Source: Acidobacteriota bacterium
Lineage (GTDB): Bacteria > Acidobacteriota > Terriglobia > Bryobacterales > Bryobacteraceae
NCBI GenBank assembly: GCA_016213775.1
Contig: JACQZR010000065.1
Location: 1 to 64,000, forward strand
Direction of reading: 5' to 3'
Length of the DNA stretch: 64,000 nucleotides
Shown here: one piece after another, positions 28,441 through 42,582 of the stretch
Position numbering within the stretch: the stretch's first letter is position 1
Layout of the letters: every line of letters begins with the position of its first letter
The notes under the pieces: generated by a model
The model's database searches: none
Told to the model about the DNA's origin: nothing
The model's input: only the letters and a program-made list of their open reading frames with translations
Made by a program: the position numbers and the translations under genes

Positions 28441-29956
28441 GAGGGTATTCCGCTCCGGGCGAAAGTTCCCACCGTCTCGCCACCCAACTTTCTGTAAACG
28501 ACCATAGGAGAGTCAGGGCGAAATGCAAGCCCGGCGCTTGATCCTGAAGCTGAGCGATGTAGGGACCGGCATGGTGCCGAGGAAGGTTTCCAAGCAGCCA
28601 AACTGCCCAGGGTGACGGTTCGGGCCGACGGAGAAGCTGAACTGCCTCCTCGATGGTCCCCTCGGGAAGTGCACGGCGGCGAAGTGCCTCGGCGCGACCG
28701 GCAGCGATGGAGGAGTCCAGATCGCCGAGTCCGGCCATGAGAACGGTGGTTGCGTCAGCGCCGATCATCGCGATTCCCTCAAGAGCCTCATCCCTTATCT
28801 TCTCATCGACGTCGCGGAAAGTCCGCACGAGTTGCGCGGCGGACTCGGCGTCCCCCGCTTGCCCCAGGCACCAGGCGGCGGCGCTGCGCATGAAGTACGG
28901 CTGAGACGCGTCCTGGAGAATCCGCGAGAGCACCGAAACCGCGCCAGCCGACTTCGCCTCACCCAAAGCGATCACTGCTTCGAGCCGGCGCTGATCGTCG
29001 GCGCTCTCGAGGTACGGCGCAAAGACTCGCTCCGGCTCCTGATTCGCGAAGCGAACGAGGTACGCCGCGGCTTCCAGCCGGATGTAGACATCTTCCTCGG
29101 TGTCTGCTTCGAGATTCTTGATCAAGTCCGAGACGGTGGCGCATTGGTTCAAGCGGCAGAGCTTTACCCCCGTGAACCGCTGCGTGCGCTCTCGGGACTC
29201 AAGCAGAGACAGGAGATGGGCAGTAGAGATTGACGCCGCACACTTCAAATCTGTGGAAGGCTGAACAGCAGCGGCGAGTAATTGGTTCACTTGGACCTGT
29301 TGGCCTTCGGCCACGACTGCGCGTGCGCCGTCGCGAATCTTCAGCGACCGGCGAGAGCCTGTCGGAGGCTTCACCATGATCCGGTCTCCTTGGATCGACT
29401 CGACCACGCCGTTCGTCGTGGCGAACAGCGCGGGCCACGAGATGGTCATCTCCGAGCCCTCGGTGACGCCCTTGGGCTGCTCCTTTCGGAACGGAACCAC
29501 GCGGAACTCACCTGTCCCGATGTAGTTGATAAACGGCTTTGCTTCCCAGCGAACCCAGTTCCGCTCGTGCCAGTAGGAGACGCCTTGCTGGAGCCTGCCC
29601 GTTGACCAAGAGGTTTCGTCCTTCGGCTGGCAAACGGGAAAGGCGATGAGGTCGGAATCGACCATGCCGTAGCTCCAGGCTCGTTCCTCCTCGTCGCTGT
29701 GCGACATCGAGAGTTTGGCGTCGGTCTTGGCGCGACTTTCGATGCGGAGACCGCAACGAGAGCAAACGAGATCCGGGATGCGAACGCGCTTCCGTTTGAC
29801 CTCCTTCCAGATCTTTGTGTCGAGCGACCCGCGCTCCAATTCATGAACCACATGGCCGTGTTGGGCGAGGTCTTTGCTGATCGCCTGAGTACCGACGGCA
29901 CCGATGGCGATCTTGCGGAAGAAGCTGGAATCCGGCTTGAATGATAGTCGCGGCAT
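28433..29956 (-). CDS. HEAT-repeat protein with nuclease-like N-terminus, candidate restriction endonuclease
   Basis: A 507-residue protein not assignable to a characterised family. Residues about 1-110 hold RIPDLVCSRCGLRIESRAKTD (Pro61-Asp62 ... Glu73 ... Lys77) and then MSHSDEEERAWSYGMVDSDLIAF, which resembles a PD-(D/E)xK nuclease core with an embedded CxxC; the Glu-to-Lys spacing is one or two residues longer than canonical. Residues about 170-235 look like a small beta domain. Residues about 285-440 form HEAT/PBS-lyase-like helical repeats (IRLEAAAYLVRF, QRRLEAVIALGEAKSAGAV, MRSAAAWCLGQAGDAESAAQL, IRDEALEGIAMIGADAT). I start at the ATG at 29956; the reading frame open to 30292 runs antisense into the next gene. 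It is directly coupled to a DNA methyltransferase, the main support for a restriction role. Confidence 0.6.
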   Translation of the reverse strand: MPRLSFKPDSSFFRKIAIGAVGTQAISKDLAQHGHVVHELERGSLDTKIWKEVKRKRVRIPDLVCSRCGLRIESRAKTDAKLSMSHSDEEERAWSYGMVDSDLIAFPVCQPKDETSWSTGRLQQGVSYWHERNWVRWEAKPFINYIGTGEFRVVPFRKEQPKGVTEGSEMTISWPALFATTNGVVESIQGDRIMVKPPTGSRRSLKIRDGARAVVAEGQQVQVNQLLAAAVQPSTDLKCAASISTAHLLSLLESRERTQRFTGVKLCRLNQCATVSDLIKNLEADTEEDVYIRLEAAAYLVRFANQEPERVFAPYLESADDQRRLEAVIALGEAKSAGAVSVLSRILQDASQPYFMRSAAAWCLGQAGDAESAAQLVRTFRDVDEKIRDEALEGIAMIGADATTVLMAGLGDLDSSIAAGRAEALRRRALPEGTIEEAVQLLRRPEPSPWAVWLLGNLPRHHAGPYIAQLQDQAPGLHFALTLLWSFTESWVARRWELSPGAEYPRG

Positions 29957-30071
29957 GGAGGGCGTAAGGAACCCCTTATTGTCCCGTGTTCGGCGGACTG
30001 GTACAAGGCGATTCCAATCGGCTATAGCCCAAACACCGGTGGCGATCAAAGAAGATCGGGCGTGGCGCGAA

Positions 30072-30107
30072 ACAAAAAAGAAACAGGCCGCCCGGTGAGA
30101 GCGGCCT
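30072..30107 (-). terminator. rho-independent terminator of the Gfo/Idh/MocA gene
   Basis: On the minus strand AGGCCGC (30107-30101) pairs with GCGGCCT (30091-30085) around a nine-base loop, and the 3' side runs GTTTCTTTTTTG. It lies just after the stop of the oxidoreductase gene at 30136 and upstream of the nuclease-methyltransferase pair, so the latter should have its own promoter in 29957-30070. Confidence 0.75.
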
Positions 30108-30135
30108 CCATAGTGATATCGAACGTGATCTGGAA

Positions 30136-31485
30136 TTACGACCTGGCGGGCTTGTCGGCCAGCTTCCACGTGGATTCGTTGAAGTAGAGCACCTTGCCCT
30201 GACGGTAGCTCTGTACTGCCATCGAGATGAGCACCTGGGCGCGGGCAGCGGTTTCGACATCGAGCGTCGGCTTCTTGCGCGAGCGCATGCAATCGAGGAA
30301 GTTGCCGACGTGCGTCTTCATCGTGTCCGTGTTGTCCACCGGGATCTTGATTTCTTCCTTGCCGTACTTGGCCAGGAACTCTTTGCTCGCCCCGCGGGTC
30401 TCCGGACGGACTGTGATGTGCGGCGCGTGCCCTTCAAAACGGCCATGCTCCACCATGATGAGCGAAGCATCCTTGCCACGGATGAGGCCGGGGACGTGCT
30501 GCGAGTTGGCCATCGAAGAGCTCAACACCACCGAGTAGCCCTTGGCGTATTCGGCGATCAGGTGGAACGTGTCGGGCACTTCGCGCTTATATTCAAACTC
30601 CTTGCCGCCATAGATGCCGCCGCTGGCCATCACCTTCATGGGGAATTGTGCTTCACCCCAGCAGATGTTCATCGGAGCGGCCACGTGGAAGAACAGGTCT
30701 GTGGCGACGCCGCCGGAATAGTCCCAGAACTTGCGGAAACGGAAGAAGCGGTCGGCGTCGAATTCGCGCCTCTGCGCCGGACCCAGCCAGGTCTTCCAGT
30801 CGATGTAATCTTCGCCCTTGCCGTTGGGGCCGGCTTCTTTGTCGATGGGCCAGTTCCATTCCCCTTCAATGGAGTTGCGGTGGTAAGAACCCTGGCTCAT
30901 GATGTGCTTGCCGATCATGCCGTCGGCGATGGCTTTCTTCGCCTTGTGCCACTGATCGCCGGAAGTGGTCTGCGAACCCACCTGCAGCACGCGTTGCGTC
31001 TCCTTCACCGTGGCCACCAGTTGCTTTGCCTCTTCAATGGCGTGGCACATCGGCTTTTCCAGGTAGACGTCCTTGCCGGCGTCCATCGCAGCCAGTGCAA
31101 TCTTCGCGTGCCAGTGATCCGGCGTCGCAACCAGGACACAGTCCACATCCTTGCGGGCGATGATCTCACGCCAGTCGAGCGTGCCTTCGGCCTTGTACTT
31201 GTCCTTGGCGCGGGTGACGCGCTTCTGGTAGACGTCGCAGACGCCGACCACGACGCACTTGTTGGTTTCCTTGCCGATGCCGTCGAAGACGTTCGTTACA
31301 TAGAATCCGCGGCCGCCGACGCCGATGGCTGCCATCTGGATGCGATCGTTTGCGCCGAGAACGCGGCTGGACATTTTTGGAGAGGGCCGGGCGGCCATGG
31401 CGGCGGGAGCGGCAGCGCTCAGTGCGGCGCCAACGCCGGCGGTCTGTTTCAAGAAATCGCGGCGATGAGAATCACCTAAAGACAT
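30136..31485 (-). CDS. Tat-exported Gfo/Idh/MocA-family oxidoreductase
   Basis: A 449-residue NAD(P)-dependent sugar-type oxidoreductase. A twin-arginine signal is visible ([25 protein letters not shown]), implying folded export with bound cofactor. The Rossmann domain starts at [19 protein letters not shown], with [38 protein letters not shown] holding the family EKP lysine. The C-terminal domain contains [20 protein letters not shown], in which His may serve the catalytic site. Such exported members are numerous in Acidobacteria and Planctomycetes; substrates are largely unknown. A terminator follows at 30072-30107. Confidence 0.88.
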   Translation of the reverse strand: MSLGDSHRRDFLKQTAGVGAALSAAAPAAMAARPSPKMSSRVLGANDRIQMAAIGVGGRGFYVTNVFDGIGKETNKCVVVGVCDVYQKRVTRAKDKYKAEGTLDWREIIARKDVDCVLVATPDHWHAKIALAAMDAGKDVYLEKPMCHAIEEAKQLVATVKETQRVLQVGSQTTSGDQWHKAKKAIADGMIGKHIMSQGSYHRNSIEGEWNWPIDKEAGPNGKGEDYIDWKTWLGPAQRREFDADRFFRFRKFWDYSGGVATDLFFHVAAPMNICWGEAQFPMKVMASGGIYGGKEFEYKREVPDTFHLIAEYAKGYSVVLSSSMANSQHVPGLIRGKDASLIMVEHGRFEGHAPHITVRPETRGASKEFLAKYGKEEIKIPVDNTDTMKTHVGNFLDCMRSRKKPTLDVETAARAQVLISMAVQSYRQGKVLYFNESTWKLADKPARS

Positions 31486-31513
31486 GCTTCTACCTCGTAG
31501 TAGTCGGTTTTCT

Positions 31514-34450
<2,937 letters not shown>

Positions 34451-34463
<13 letters not shown>

Positions 34464-35437
34464 CGCATTCCCTCACCGGTTTGATGCTTTCCCGCATGGG
34501 GCTGAATCGCTGGTGCCCCCGCTCCACGCCGATCCTCGTCCTGTCCGCCAACATCTCGGACGTTGACGTTGTCACACGGTTCGCCGGATCGCTGACCTAC
34601 CTCGACTACCACCGCGGCTGGACACACAGTTTCGTGGTGATCCCGTTGTTGGCGGTGTTCGTGGTGGCGATCGTGAGACTTGCCGGACGAAAGCCTCTCC
34701 CTTGGATGCGAGGCATCGTGGTCGCATGCATCGGCCTGCTGTCACACGTACTGATGGATTGGACGAATACCTACGGGATTCGATTTCTGCTCCCCTTCTC
34801 CGATGCGATGCCGCGTTTGGACATCACCCATGTCGTCGACCTGTGGATTTGGGCAGTGCTCCTGCTCGCGGTACTCGGGCCGCTGCTATCCGGATTAGTG
34901 AGCGGCGAGATCGGCGCAAAGAAGAGCACGGGACGTGGCGCCGCGGTGTTCGCCCTGACGCTGGTCCTGCTGTACACCGGATTGCGTTCGACGCTGCATC
35001 AACGCGCCGTTGAGACGGTGTCGTCGCATCTCTATGAGGGCCGCACGCCGCGCCGCGTGGAAGCCTATCCGCACTTTGCCAATCCCTGGGCATGGAACAC
35101 CGTTGTCGACATCGGGGATGCGTACGTGCTGCAGCGTATCTCGCTGCTCGGCGAGTACGACCCCATGGGCGGCAAACTGTATTATCAGACCCGGTCCTCA
35201 GCCGCCTTGGACGCCGCCCACGCAACGGATACGATGAAGCGCTACCTCCGATTCGCGCAGACCGTGTTCTTTCGAGTCACTCCCGTGGAGAAACCGGAAG
35301 GCGGTGTGCAGGTGGAGGCATTCGATCTGCGCTTTGGCGATCCTGTGGAACCGCGTTTCATCGCCACTGTGATTCTCGACGCGGCGCAGCGTGTTGTTCG
35401 CGAGGAGTATTCCTTCGGTATGCTCCGCCCACGTTGA
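34451..35437 (+). CDS. YdjM/DUF457-type inner-membrane metal-dependent hydrolase
   Basis: A 328-residue membrane protein of the YdjM/LexA-binding inner-membrane family. The N-terminus has the family motif MDNLTHSLTGLMLSRMGLNRWCP, with NISDVDVV and YHRGWTHSF supplying His and Asp residues of the proposed metal site. Four to five transmembrane segments lie between about residues 60 and 185 (FVVIPLLAVFVVAIV; IVVACIGLLSHVLMDW; LWIWAVLLLAVLGPLL; AAVFALTLVLLYTGL), then a soluble C-terminal domain. Activity has not been established for the family. It overlaps the lipid kinase gene, and a SIS isomerase gene follows. Confidence 0.82.
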
Positions 35438-35448
35438 TCCGGACTGCA

Positions 35449-36531
35449 ATGTTATCCTCAAACCGAATGTCCCTGATGCGCGAAGAGATTCGCCAACAGC
35501 CCAATGTGCTCGATCGGACACTGCGGCTGGAGTTGCGAAATATTGAAAAGCTGAAGAAACGTTTGGCGGTCAAGCCGCCCCGGATGATTGTGCTGGCCGC
35601 CCGCGGTACATCCGACAACGCGGCCCTGTTTGGACGCTATCTGCTGGAGATTGCTACGGGCATTCCCGTGTCGCTTGCCGCACCGTCCATCTTCACTCTG
35701 TACGGTGCGAACCTGAAGTTCGATGACCTGCTGGTAGTGGCGATTTCGCAATCCGGCGAATCCACGGATACGAATCTGGTGCTTGAGAAAGCGAAGGCGG
35801 GTGGGGCGTTCACCATCGGCATCACCAACGAATCCGCAAGCGCGCTCGCCGAACTGGCGGATCATGTCTTTCTTGTTCGTGCCGGACGCGAAAAGAGTGT
35901 AGCGGCCACCAAGACTTATACCGGCCAGTTGCTCGCTCTCTACATGATCGCCTATGCCCTCGGCGCGAACTTGAAGACGGACGATCTCCGTCATCTTCCA
36001 CAGTGGGCCTACGATGCGCTGCGGCTCGAAAACGAGATTCGGGAACGGGCCGGCCGTTATCGCTTCATGAATCACGCGGTAGTGGTGGGCCGCGGAGTCA
36101 ACTACTCCAACGCCTACGAATTCGCGTTGAAGATGATGGAGACCTGTTACGTCGTGGCGGAGCGTTTCTCCTCGGCCGATTTCCTCCACGGCCCCATCGC
36201 CATGGTGGAGCAGTCCTTCCCCATTTTTCTCTTCGGACCAGGCGGCGTCACATGGCCGTCGATGGTGGAGATGCGCGAACGGCTGGTAGGTCTGCGCGCC
36301 GAAACCCTGATGATCACCGATGCCTCCAACCGCGCCGCGGCGAAGCTCGACAAGCAGACCGTCGTTGTGATCCCGGCCAAACTGCGCCACAGCGGCCCTC
36401 TGCCCGACGACCTGTTCACGCCCATCCCCTATATCGTGCCGGCGCAGTTGTTCGCCGCGAGCCTGGCCGTGGAGAAGGGATTTGATCCCGACAAGCCGCG
36501 AACGCTGAGCAAGGTCACGCGGACGCTGTAG
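35449..36531 (+). CDS. SIS-domain sugar isomerase/deaminase (GlmS isomerase-like)
   Basis: A 360-residue protein with two SIS domains, corresponding to the isomerase half of GlmS without the glutaminase domain. It would act on a phosphosugar such as glucosamine-6-phosphate or a fructosamine, as AgaS, NagB-II or FrlB proteins do. Typical N-terminal sequence is MSLMREEIRQQPNVL; sugar-phosphate loops are AARGTSDNAALFGRYL, AISQSGESTDT and REKSVAATKTYTGQL; the second domain ends ...GFDPDKPRTLSKVTRTL, a close match to GlmS-type C-termini. The start is 35449 or the in-frame ATG at 35467; the frame open to 35092 lies within the previous gene and is rejected. Confidence 0.87.
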   Translation: MLSSNRMSLMREEIRQQPNVLDRTLRLELRNIEKLKKRLAVKPPRMIVLAARGTSDNAALFGRYLLEIATGIPVSLAAPSIFTLYGANLKFDDLLVVAISQSGESTDTNLVLEKAKAGGAFTIGITNESASALAELADHVFLVRAGREKSVAATKTYTGQLLALYMIAYALGANLKTDDLRHLPQWAYDALRLENEIRERAGRYRFMNHAVVVGRGVNYSNAYEFALKMMETCYVVAERFSSADFLHGPIAMVEQSFPIFLFGPGGVTWPSMVEMRERLVGLRAETLMITDASNRAAAKLDKQTVVVIPAKLRHSGPLPDDLFTPIPYIVPAQLFAASLAVEKGFDPDKPRTLSKVTRTL

Positions 36532-36537
36532 TGCTTG

Positions 36538-36714
36538 CTCAAGCCCCAGACTGCGGAGAATGTGTTTGGCGAGCGACTCGTTTATTTACCGATGTCGCGG
36601 GACTGGCTGCGCCATCCGTGAGACGGGGTTCTCATACCAGTCGTGTTTTCCTCCATGCCGGATTAGCTTGCATCCGGCATGCTTGAGCTTGCGGATGAGT
36701 TCAGTCCTTTTCAC
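36538..36714 (-). pseudogene. hicA: hicA-like toxin gene interrupted by an in-frame stop
   Basis: Reading from the GTG at 36714 gives VKRTELIRKLKHAGCKLIRHGGKHDWYENP...QPVPRHR, a clear HicA mRNA-interferase sequence with the catalytic His in the RHGGKHD region. A TAA at 36588-36586 then stops it after 42 residues. Continuing in the same frame gives INESLAKHILRSLGLE, which is the normal HicA C-terminus. One base change (GAA to TAA) would explain the stop. The GTG overlaps the TGA of hicB as GTGA, so the order is hicB-hicA. The toxin is probably inactive; the intact antitoxin remains. It was recognised only by translating the short gap downstream of hicB. Confidence 0.75.
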
Positions 36715-36908
36715 GAGGAAATCGAAAGCTCCGCCACCCTGCGGACGGTCGGGATGATCGCACCGCTCGTCAGGTCTTCATGCAGATCCTTCAGATGTTC
36801 TTCCAGATCAGCTTTGCTCGTGCCTTGAGTGAGGTAATCGGGAAACTCCTCGAGGTAGCCGAGCCATTGCTCACCGTCCTGCCAGTAGACGTAGCGCGCT
36901 TTCACCAT
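36711..36908 (-). CDS. hicB: HicB-family antitoxin
   Basis: A 65-residue HicB-like protein: YVYWQDGEQWLGYLEEFPDYLTQGTSKADLEEHLKDLHEDL has the partial RNase-H-like fold of HicB antitoxins, which bind HicA and, in longer members, repress the operon through a C-terminal DNA-binding domain. That domain is missing here, so autoregulation by this protein alone is doubtful. The downstream hicA carries a nonsense codon. The gene follows holB after only 21 bases, so it may be read through from the clpC/holB transcript. Confidence 0.82.
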   Translation of the reverse strand: MVKARYVYWQDGEQWLGYLEEFPDYLTQGTSKADLEEHLKDLHEDLTSGAIIPTVRRVAELSISS

Positions 36909-36929
36909 GAGATCAGTGTATCTCGCAAG

Positions 36930-37979
36930 CTACCGCCCGATGAGCGCCAGCGCGTCCAGCGCGAGGCCTTTCTGCACGTTGCGCCGCGAAAAGATAACAA
37001 GCTGATCCACATGCGCGATCACTTTCCGGAACCACTCGAACGACGTGCCCGCGGCCACTGCATCAATGCGTTTCTTCATGTCCGGATTGCGCCGCACCGG
37101 CAAGCCCTCCCGCACCAGCAGCACGTCCTCCAGGAGTGCGTATAGCATCTTGAGATACGCCTCCAGCTTCTCCGATTTGCTGGCCGAAATCGACTCGGAA
37201 TGCTTGATCCACGCCGAATAGCGCGACTGCCCGCTGGCCACTTCCAGCAGCGTCATCATCCGTTCCCGCCGCATGTCCATGGCATCGAGATCGAGCGTCA
37301 CCGACAACCCTGGCGCGCCGCCGGCGAGCAGAACACGCCGCTCTTTCGGCTGCCATCCGCGCGATCCGGCAAACGCCGCCATCTCGCTCTCATCGAGTGA
37401 GGTGAGATGAAACATCACCGCACGGGAACGTATAGTCGGCAGCAAATCGTAGATGTTCTCCGCCGTCATCACCATGATCAAATGCGCCGGCGGCTCTTCA
37501 AGTATCTTCAACAGCGAATTCGCCGCCTGTTCATTGGCGCGGTCGATCTGGTCGATCAGGAAGACGCGGTACTTGCCTCTGAGCGGCGTAAACGACGCCC
37601 GCTCCTTCAGCAGCCGCATCTGTTGGATGGAGATCTGCCGCATCGGACCATCGGGAGGAAACGTCAGAAAATCAGGATGCGAGTTGAGCACGAATGGATC
37701 GTCGGAGCGTTTGTCCGAGGGCAGTTTTTCGCGCTCCGCCAGCGTCTCCACGTTCTCCTTGCGGCTCAAATCGTCCTGCTCGATCTTCTCGACATCGCCC
37801 AGCAGCGCGGCCGCGAACCGCCTCACGAGCGTGGCTTTGCCTACGCCCTCAGGTCCTGCGATCAGCAGTGTCTGCGGAATGCGATCCTGCCGGATCATGG
37901 TCGCCAGCGACTGCGCTACCGCGGCATTGCCGTAGAAATCCGGGAACGATGTTTCTATGGACATTGCGGGGGCGCTCAT
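36930..37979 (-). CDS. holB: DNA polymerase III delta-prime subunit
   Basis: A 349-residue clamp-loader subunit of the DnaX/RFC type. The N-terminus has FPDFYGNAAVAQSLATMI, the P-loop is GPEGVGKATLVRRFAAALL, and the sensor region reads YRVFLIDQIDRANEQAANSLLKILEEPP, followed by TIRSRAVMFHLTSL; these are characteristic of delta-prime. It lacks an obvious zinc-binding Cys4 module. The ATG at 37979 overlaps the stop of the histidine kinase gene as ATGA, so the two are coupled, although an in-frame ATG at 37964 is also possible. Thymidylate kinase, its frequent neighbour, is absent here. Confidence 0.9.
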   Translation of the reverse strand: MSAPAMSIETSFPDFYGNAAVAQSLATMIRQDRIPQTLLIAGPEGVGKATLVRRFAAALLGDVEKIEQDDLSRKENVETLAEREKLPSDKRSDDPFVLNSHPDFLTFPPDGPMRQISIQQMRLLKERASFTPLRGKYRVFLIDQIDRANEQAANSLLKILEEPPAHLIMVMTAENIYDLLPTIRSRAVMFHLTSLDESEMAAFAGSRGWQPKERRVLLAGGAPGLSVTLDLDAMDMRRERMMTLLEVASGQSRYSAWIKHSESISASKSEKLEAYLKMLYALLEDVLLVREGLPVRRNPDMKKRIDAVAAGTSFEWFRKVIAHVDQLVIFSRRNVQKGLALDALALIGR

Positions 37980-39154
37980 GCCTTCATCGCCGCCGTGAGG
38001 GATTGCGAAAGTTGTGCCATTCGGTAGGGTTTCTGCAGGAATCCGCGTGCTCCGGAGTCAATCAAGGTATCGACGGAAGCATCCTGATTGTAGCCGCTGG
38101 TGAGCAGAACGCGCACACACGGATTGAACTCACGAAGCTGCTCGAAAAGCTCTTTGCCGCTGATGTCCGGCATGATCAGATCCAGGATCACGAGGTCGAT
38201 GTCATGCGCGCGGCGGCGGTAGTAGTCGAACGCGTCGCGCGAACTGCCCAAACAGATCGCATGGTAGCCGAGGCTCTTCAGCATGCGGGCCGCCACCTGC
38301 CTGACCACCTCTTCGTCGTCCACCACCAGCACCGCACCCTTGCCGCGAGCAGGCGCCGCTGCCACGGTCTCGGCAACAACCGCGGTCCGTTCCCGCGCGG
38401 GGGGAAAGATCAACTGAAACCGCGTGCCCGGAGGAGGATCGCATTCAATCTCGATGCGCCCGGAATGCCCGCGCACGATACTCTGTACCACGGTGAGTCC
38501 CATGCCAGTGCCTTTGCCGGGATCCTTCGTGGTGAAAAACGGTTCAAAGACGCGCTCGCGGATCTGCGCGGGTATACCGCTACCGGAATCGCCAACGGTA
38601 ACTTGCACGCCGCTTGCTGTGCTCTTGGCCGCCAGAGTCAAAGTGCCGCCGTCCGGCATCGCGTCGCGCCCGTTCAGCGCAAGATTGAGGAACACCTGAA
38701 AAAGCTGGCTCGAATCGCCCATGACATATGCGGGCGCGCCGTCCAGTTGCACATCCAGGCGGATGTTCTTATCCACGGTGTGGCGCAACAGATCGGCCAC
38801 TTCATTTAGCGTCTGCCGGACATCCACTCGCGCCCGCTTGGCATGACCGCGCCGCGCGAAACCGAGAATCTGCGCCGTGAGTTGCGATGCTCGCTCCGCC
38901 GCCTTCTCGATGACATCGAGCGCTTCCATCACCTGTACCGATGCGGTTGGATCCTCGCGCAGCAGACTGGCATAACCCAGAATCGCGGTAAGCAGATTGT
39001 TGAAGTCGTGCGCTACGCCGCCCGCCAGCGAACCGATTGCCAGGAGTTTCTGCGTCTGCGAGAGCTGGCCTTCCAGATCCTCCACGCGGCGGCGCAAGGA
39101 CTCCACTTCGCTTACGACGGTAGTGCGAACCGTGGCCGCCGTTGCTTCTGGCAT
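37976..39154 (-). CDS. soluble hybrid histidine kinase with C-terminal receiver domain
   Basis: A 392-residue two-component protein. A short coiled-coil (VESLRRRVEDLEGQLSQTQKLL) precedes the HisKA box GSLAGGVAHDFNNLLTAILGY, with phosphoacceptor His49. The ATPase domain has NLALNGRDAMPDG (N box), VGDSGSGIP (G1), FFTTKDPGKGTGMGL (G2). A receiver follows: VLVVDDEEVVRQVAARML, with the acceptor in LVILDLIMPD, and Lys in FLQKPYR. There is no sensor or transmembrane segment, so input must come through the N-terminal coiled coil or a partner. It lies 11 bases downstream of clpC and overlaps holB. Confidence 0.93.
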   Translation of the reverse strand: MPEATAATVRTTVVSEVESLRRRVEDLEGQLSQTQKLLAIGSLAGGVAHDFNNLLTAILGYASLLREDPTASVQVMEALDVIEKAAERASQLTAQILGFARRGHAKRARVDVRQTLNEVADLLRHTVDKNIRLDVQLDGAPAYVMGDSSQLFQVFLNLALNGRDAMPDGGTLTLAAKSTASGVQVTVGDSGSGIPAQIRERVFEPFFTTKDPGKGTGMGLTVVQSIVRGHSGRIEIECDPPPGTRFQLIFPPARERTAVVAETVAAAPARGKGAVLVVDDEEVVRQVAARMLKSLGYHAICLGSSRDAFDYYRRRAHDIDLVILDLIMPDISGKELFEQLREFNPCVRVLLTSGYNQDASVDTLIDSGARGFLQKPYRMAQLSQSLTAAMKA

Positions 39155-39165
39155 ATGGGGCCGGC

Positions 39166-41626
<2,461 letters not shown>

Positions 41627-41634
<8 letters not shown>

Positions 41635-42412
41635 AGGTCGATCCGTCCGTTCCCCTTGGAACCATTTTCTCACCAGAGTTAGGTTCTGCAACCATTGTCT
41701 CATTCGGAAGGCCGGCTTGCGGACTGCCCCGCTCTTCCAACCTGCCGTTTTCCAAAACGAACACGCGATGACACCGCTTGGCGAACGCCTGGTTGTGCGT
41801 CACTACCACTGATGTCAGACTGCAATTCCGGTGTAGTTCTTCCAACAGCGCGATGATGCTCTCGCCGGTCTTCTGGTCCAGATTCCCGGTTGGCTCATCG
41901 GCCAACAGCACGGAAGGGTTGGTCACCAGTGCCCGAGCGAGCGCCACACGCTGTTGCTCGCCTCCAGATAGCTCCCCCGCGCGGTGATGCCCTCGCGCCT
42001 CCAAGCCGACGCGCCGAAGTTGCTCCCCCGCAGGCTCCGCCGCTTCCTTACGCCCGGTCCCGCGAATCAGCAGCGGCATCATCACGTTCTCCAGAGCGGT
42101 GAACTCCGGCAGCAACCCATGGCTCTGCCAGACGAAACCGATTTCCTGGTTACGAAACTCGCTCAATTCAGCGTCGTTCAGTCGCGTGGTTTCGCGCTCT
42201 TTAAAAAAGATGCTCCCATCCGTTGGACGATCCAAGCCACCCAAAAGATGCAACAGCGTCGATTTCCCGGCGCCCGATTCGCCCACCACGGCTACCAATT
42301 CCCCGGCGCCTACCGCCCAATCCATCTCCTGAAACACAACAATGCGGGACTGGCCTGAGGCGTAGGATTTGGCCAGATTGACGGTGCGAATTGCGGATTC
42401 TGAGGCCCCCAC
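41627..42412 (-). CDS. LolD-like ABC transporter ATP-binding protein
   Basis: A 261-residue ATPase of the MacB/LolD/FtsE group. Walker A is GESGAGKST (44-52), the Q-loop FVWQSHGLLPEFTALENV is typical of LolD-type proteins, the signature is LSGGEQQRVALARAL and Walker B VLLADEPTGNLDQKTG. It would power lipoprotein release or another MacB-type export. No permease gene adjoins it, so the partner is elsewhere in the genome. The last 20 or so residues (after ERGSPQAGLPNE) are unusual and end inside the clpC start, with 8 bases of overlap. Confidence 0.87.
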
Positions 42413-42582
42413 GATTCGTCTGCTTTCAGCCTAGCACGGCTATCAGAAAACAGCGCTAGTCAGGGAGTACCTTTTTTGCTCAGCCATTCGCGACTCGCGC
42501 GGATCGCCGGATGCTTCTCCTGGTCCGTTTGAGGAACCGAACCCGTTTCCGCCGCATCAAGAAAGGTAGGAGGGCTCTTTCT

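Noticed and set aside
27324-30135. mobile element carrying the methyltransferase pair
   Set aside because: I found no transposase, integrase, tRNA target or flanking direct repeats, and base composition looks similar to the surroundings by eye.
29957-30292. 112-codon N-terminal extension of the HEAT-repeat protein
   Set aside because: It runs antisense through the terminator and the end of the oxidoreductase gene and reads as low-quality Arg-rich sequence; the ATG at 29956 is a better start.
30310-31479. 389-codon plus-strand open frame
   Set aside because: Antisense shadow of the Gfo/Idh/MocA oxidoreductase gene; no motif and skewed composition.
35092-35448. N-terminal extension of the SIS-domain protein
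   Set aside because: The frame overlaps the end of the YdjM-like gene and shows no family similarity; the domain starts after 35449.
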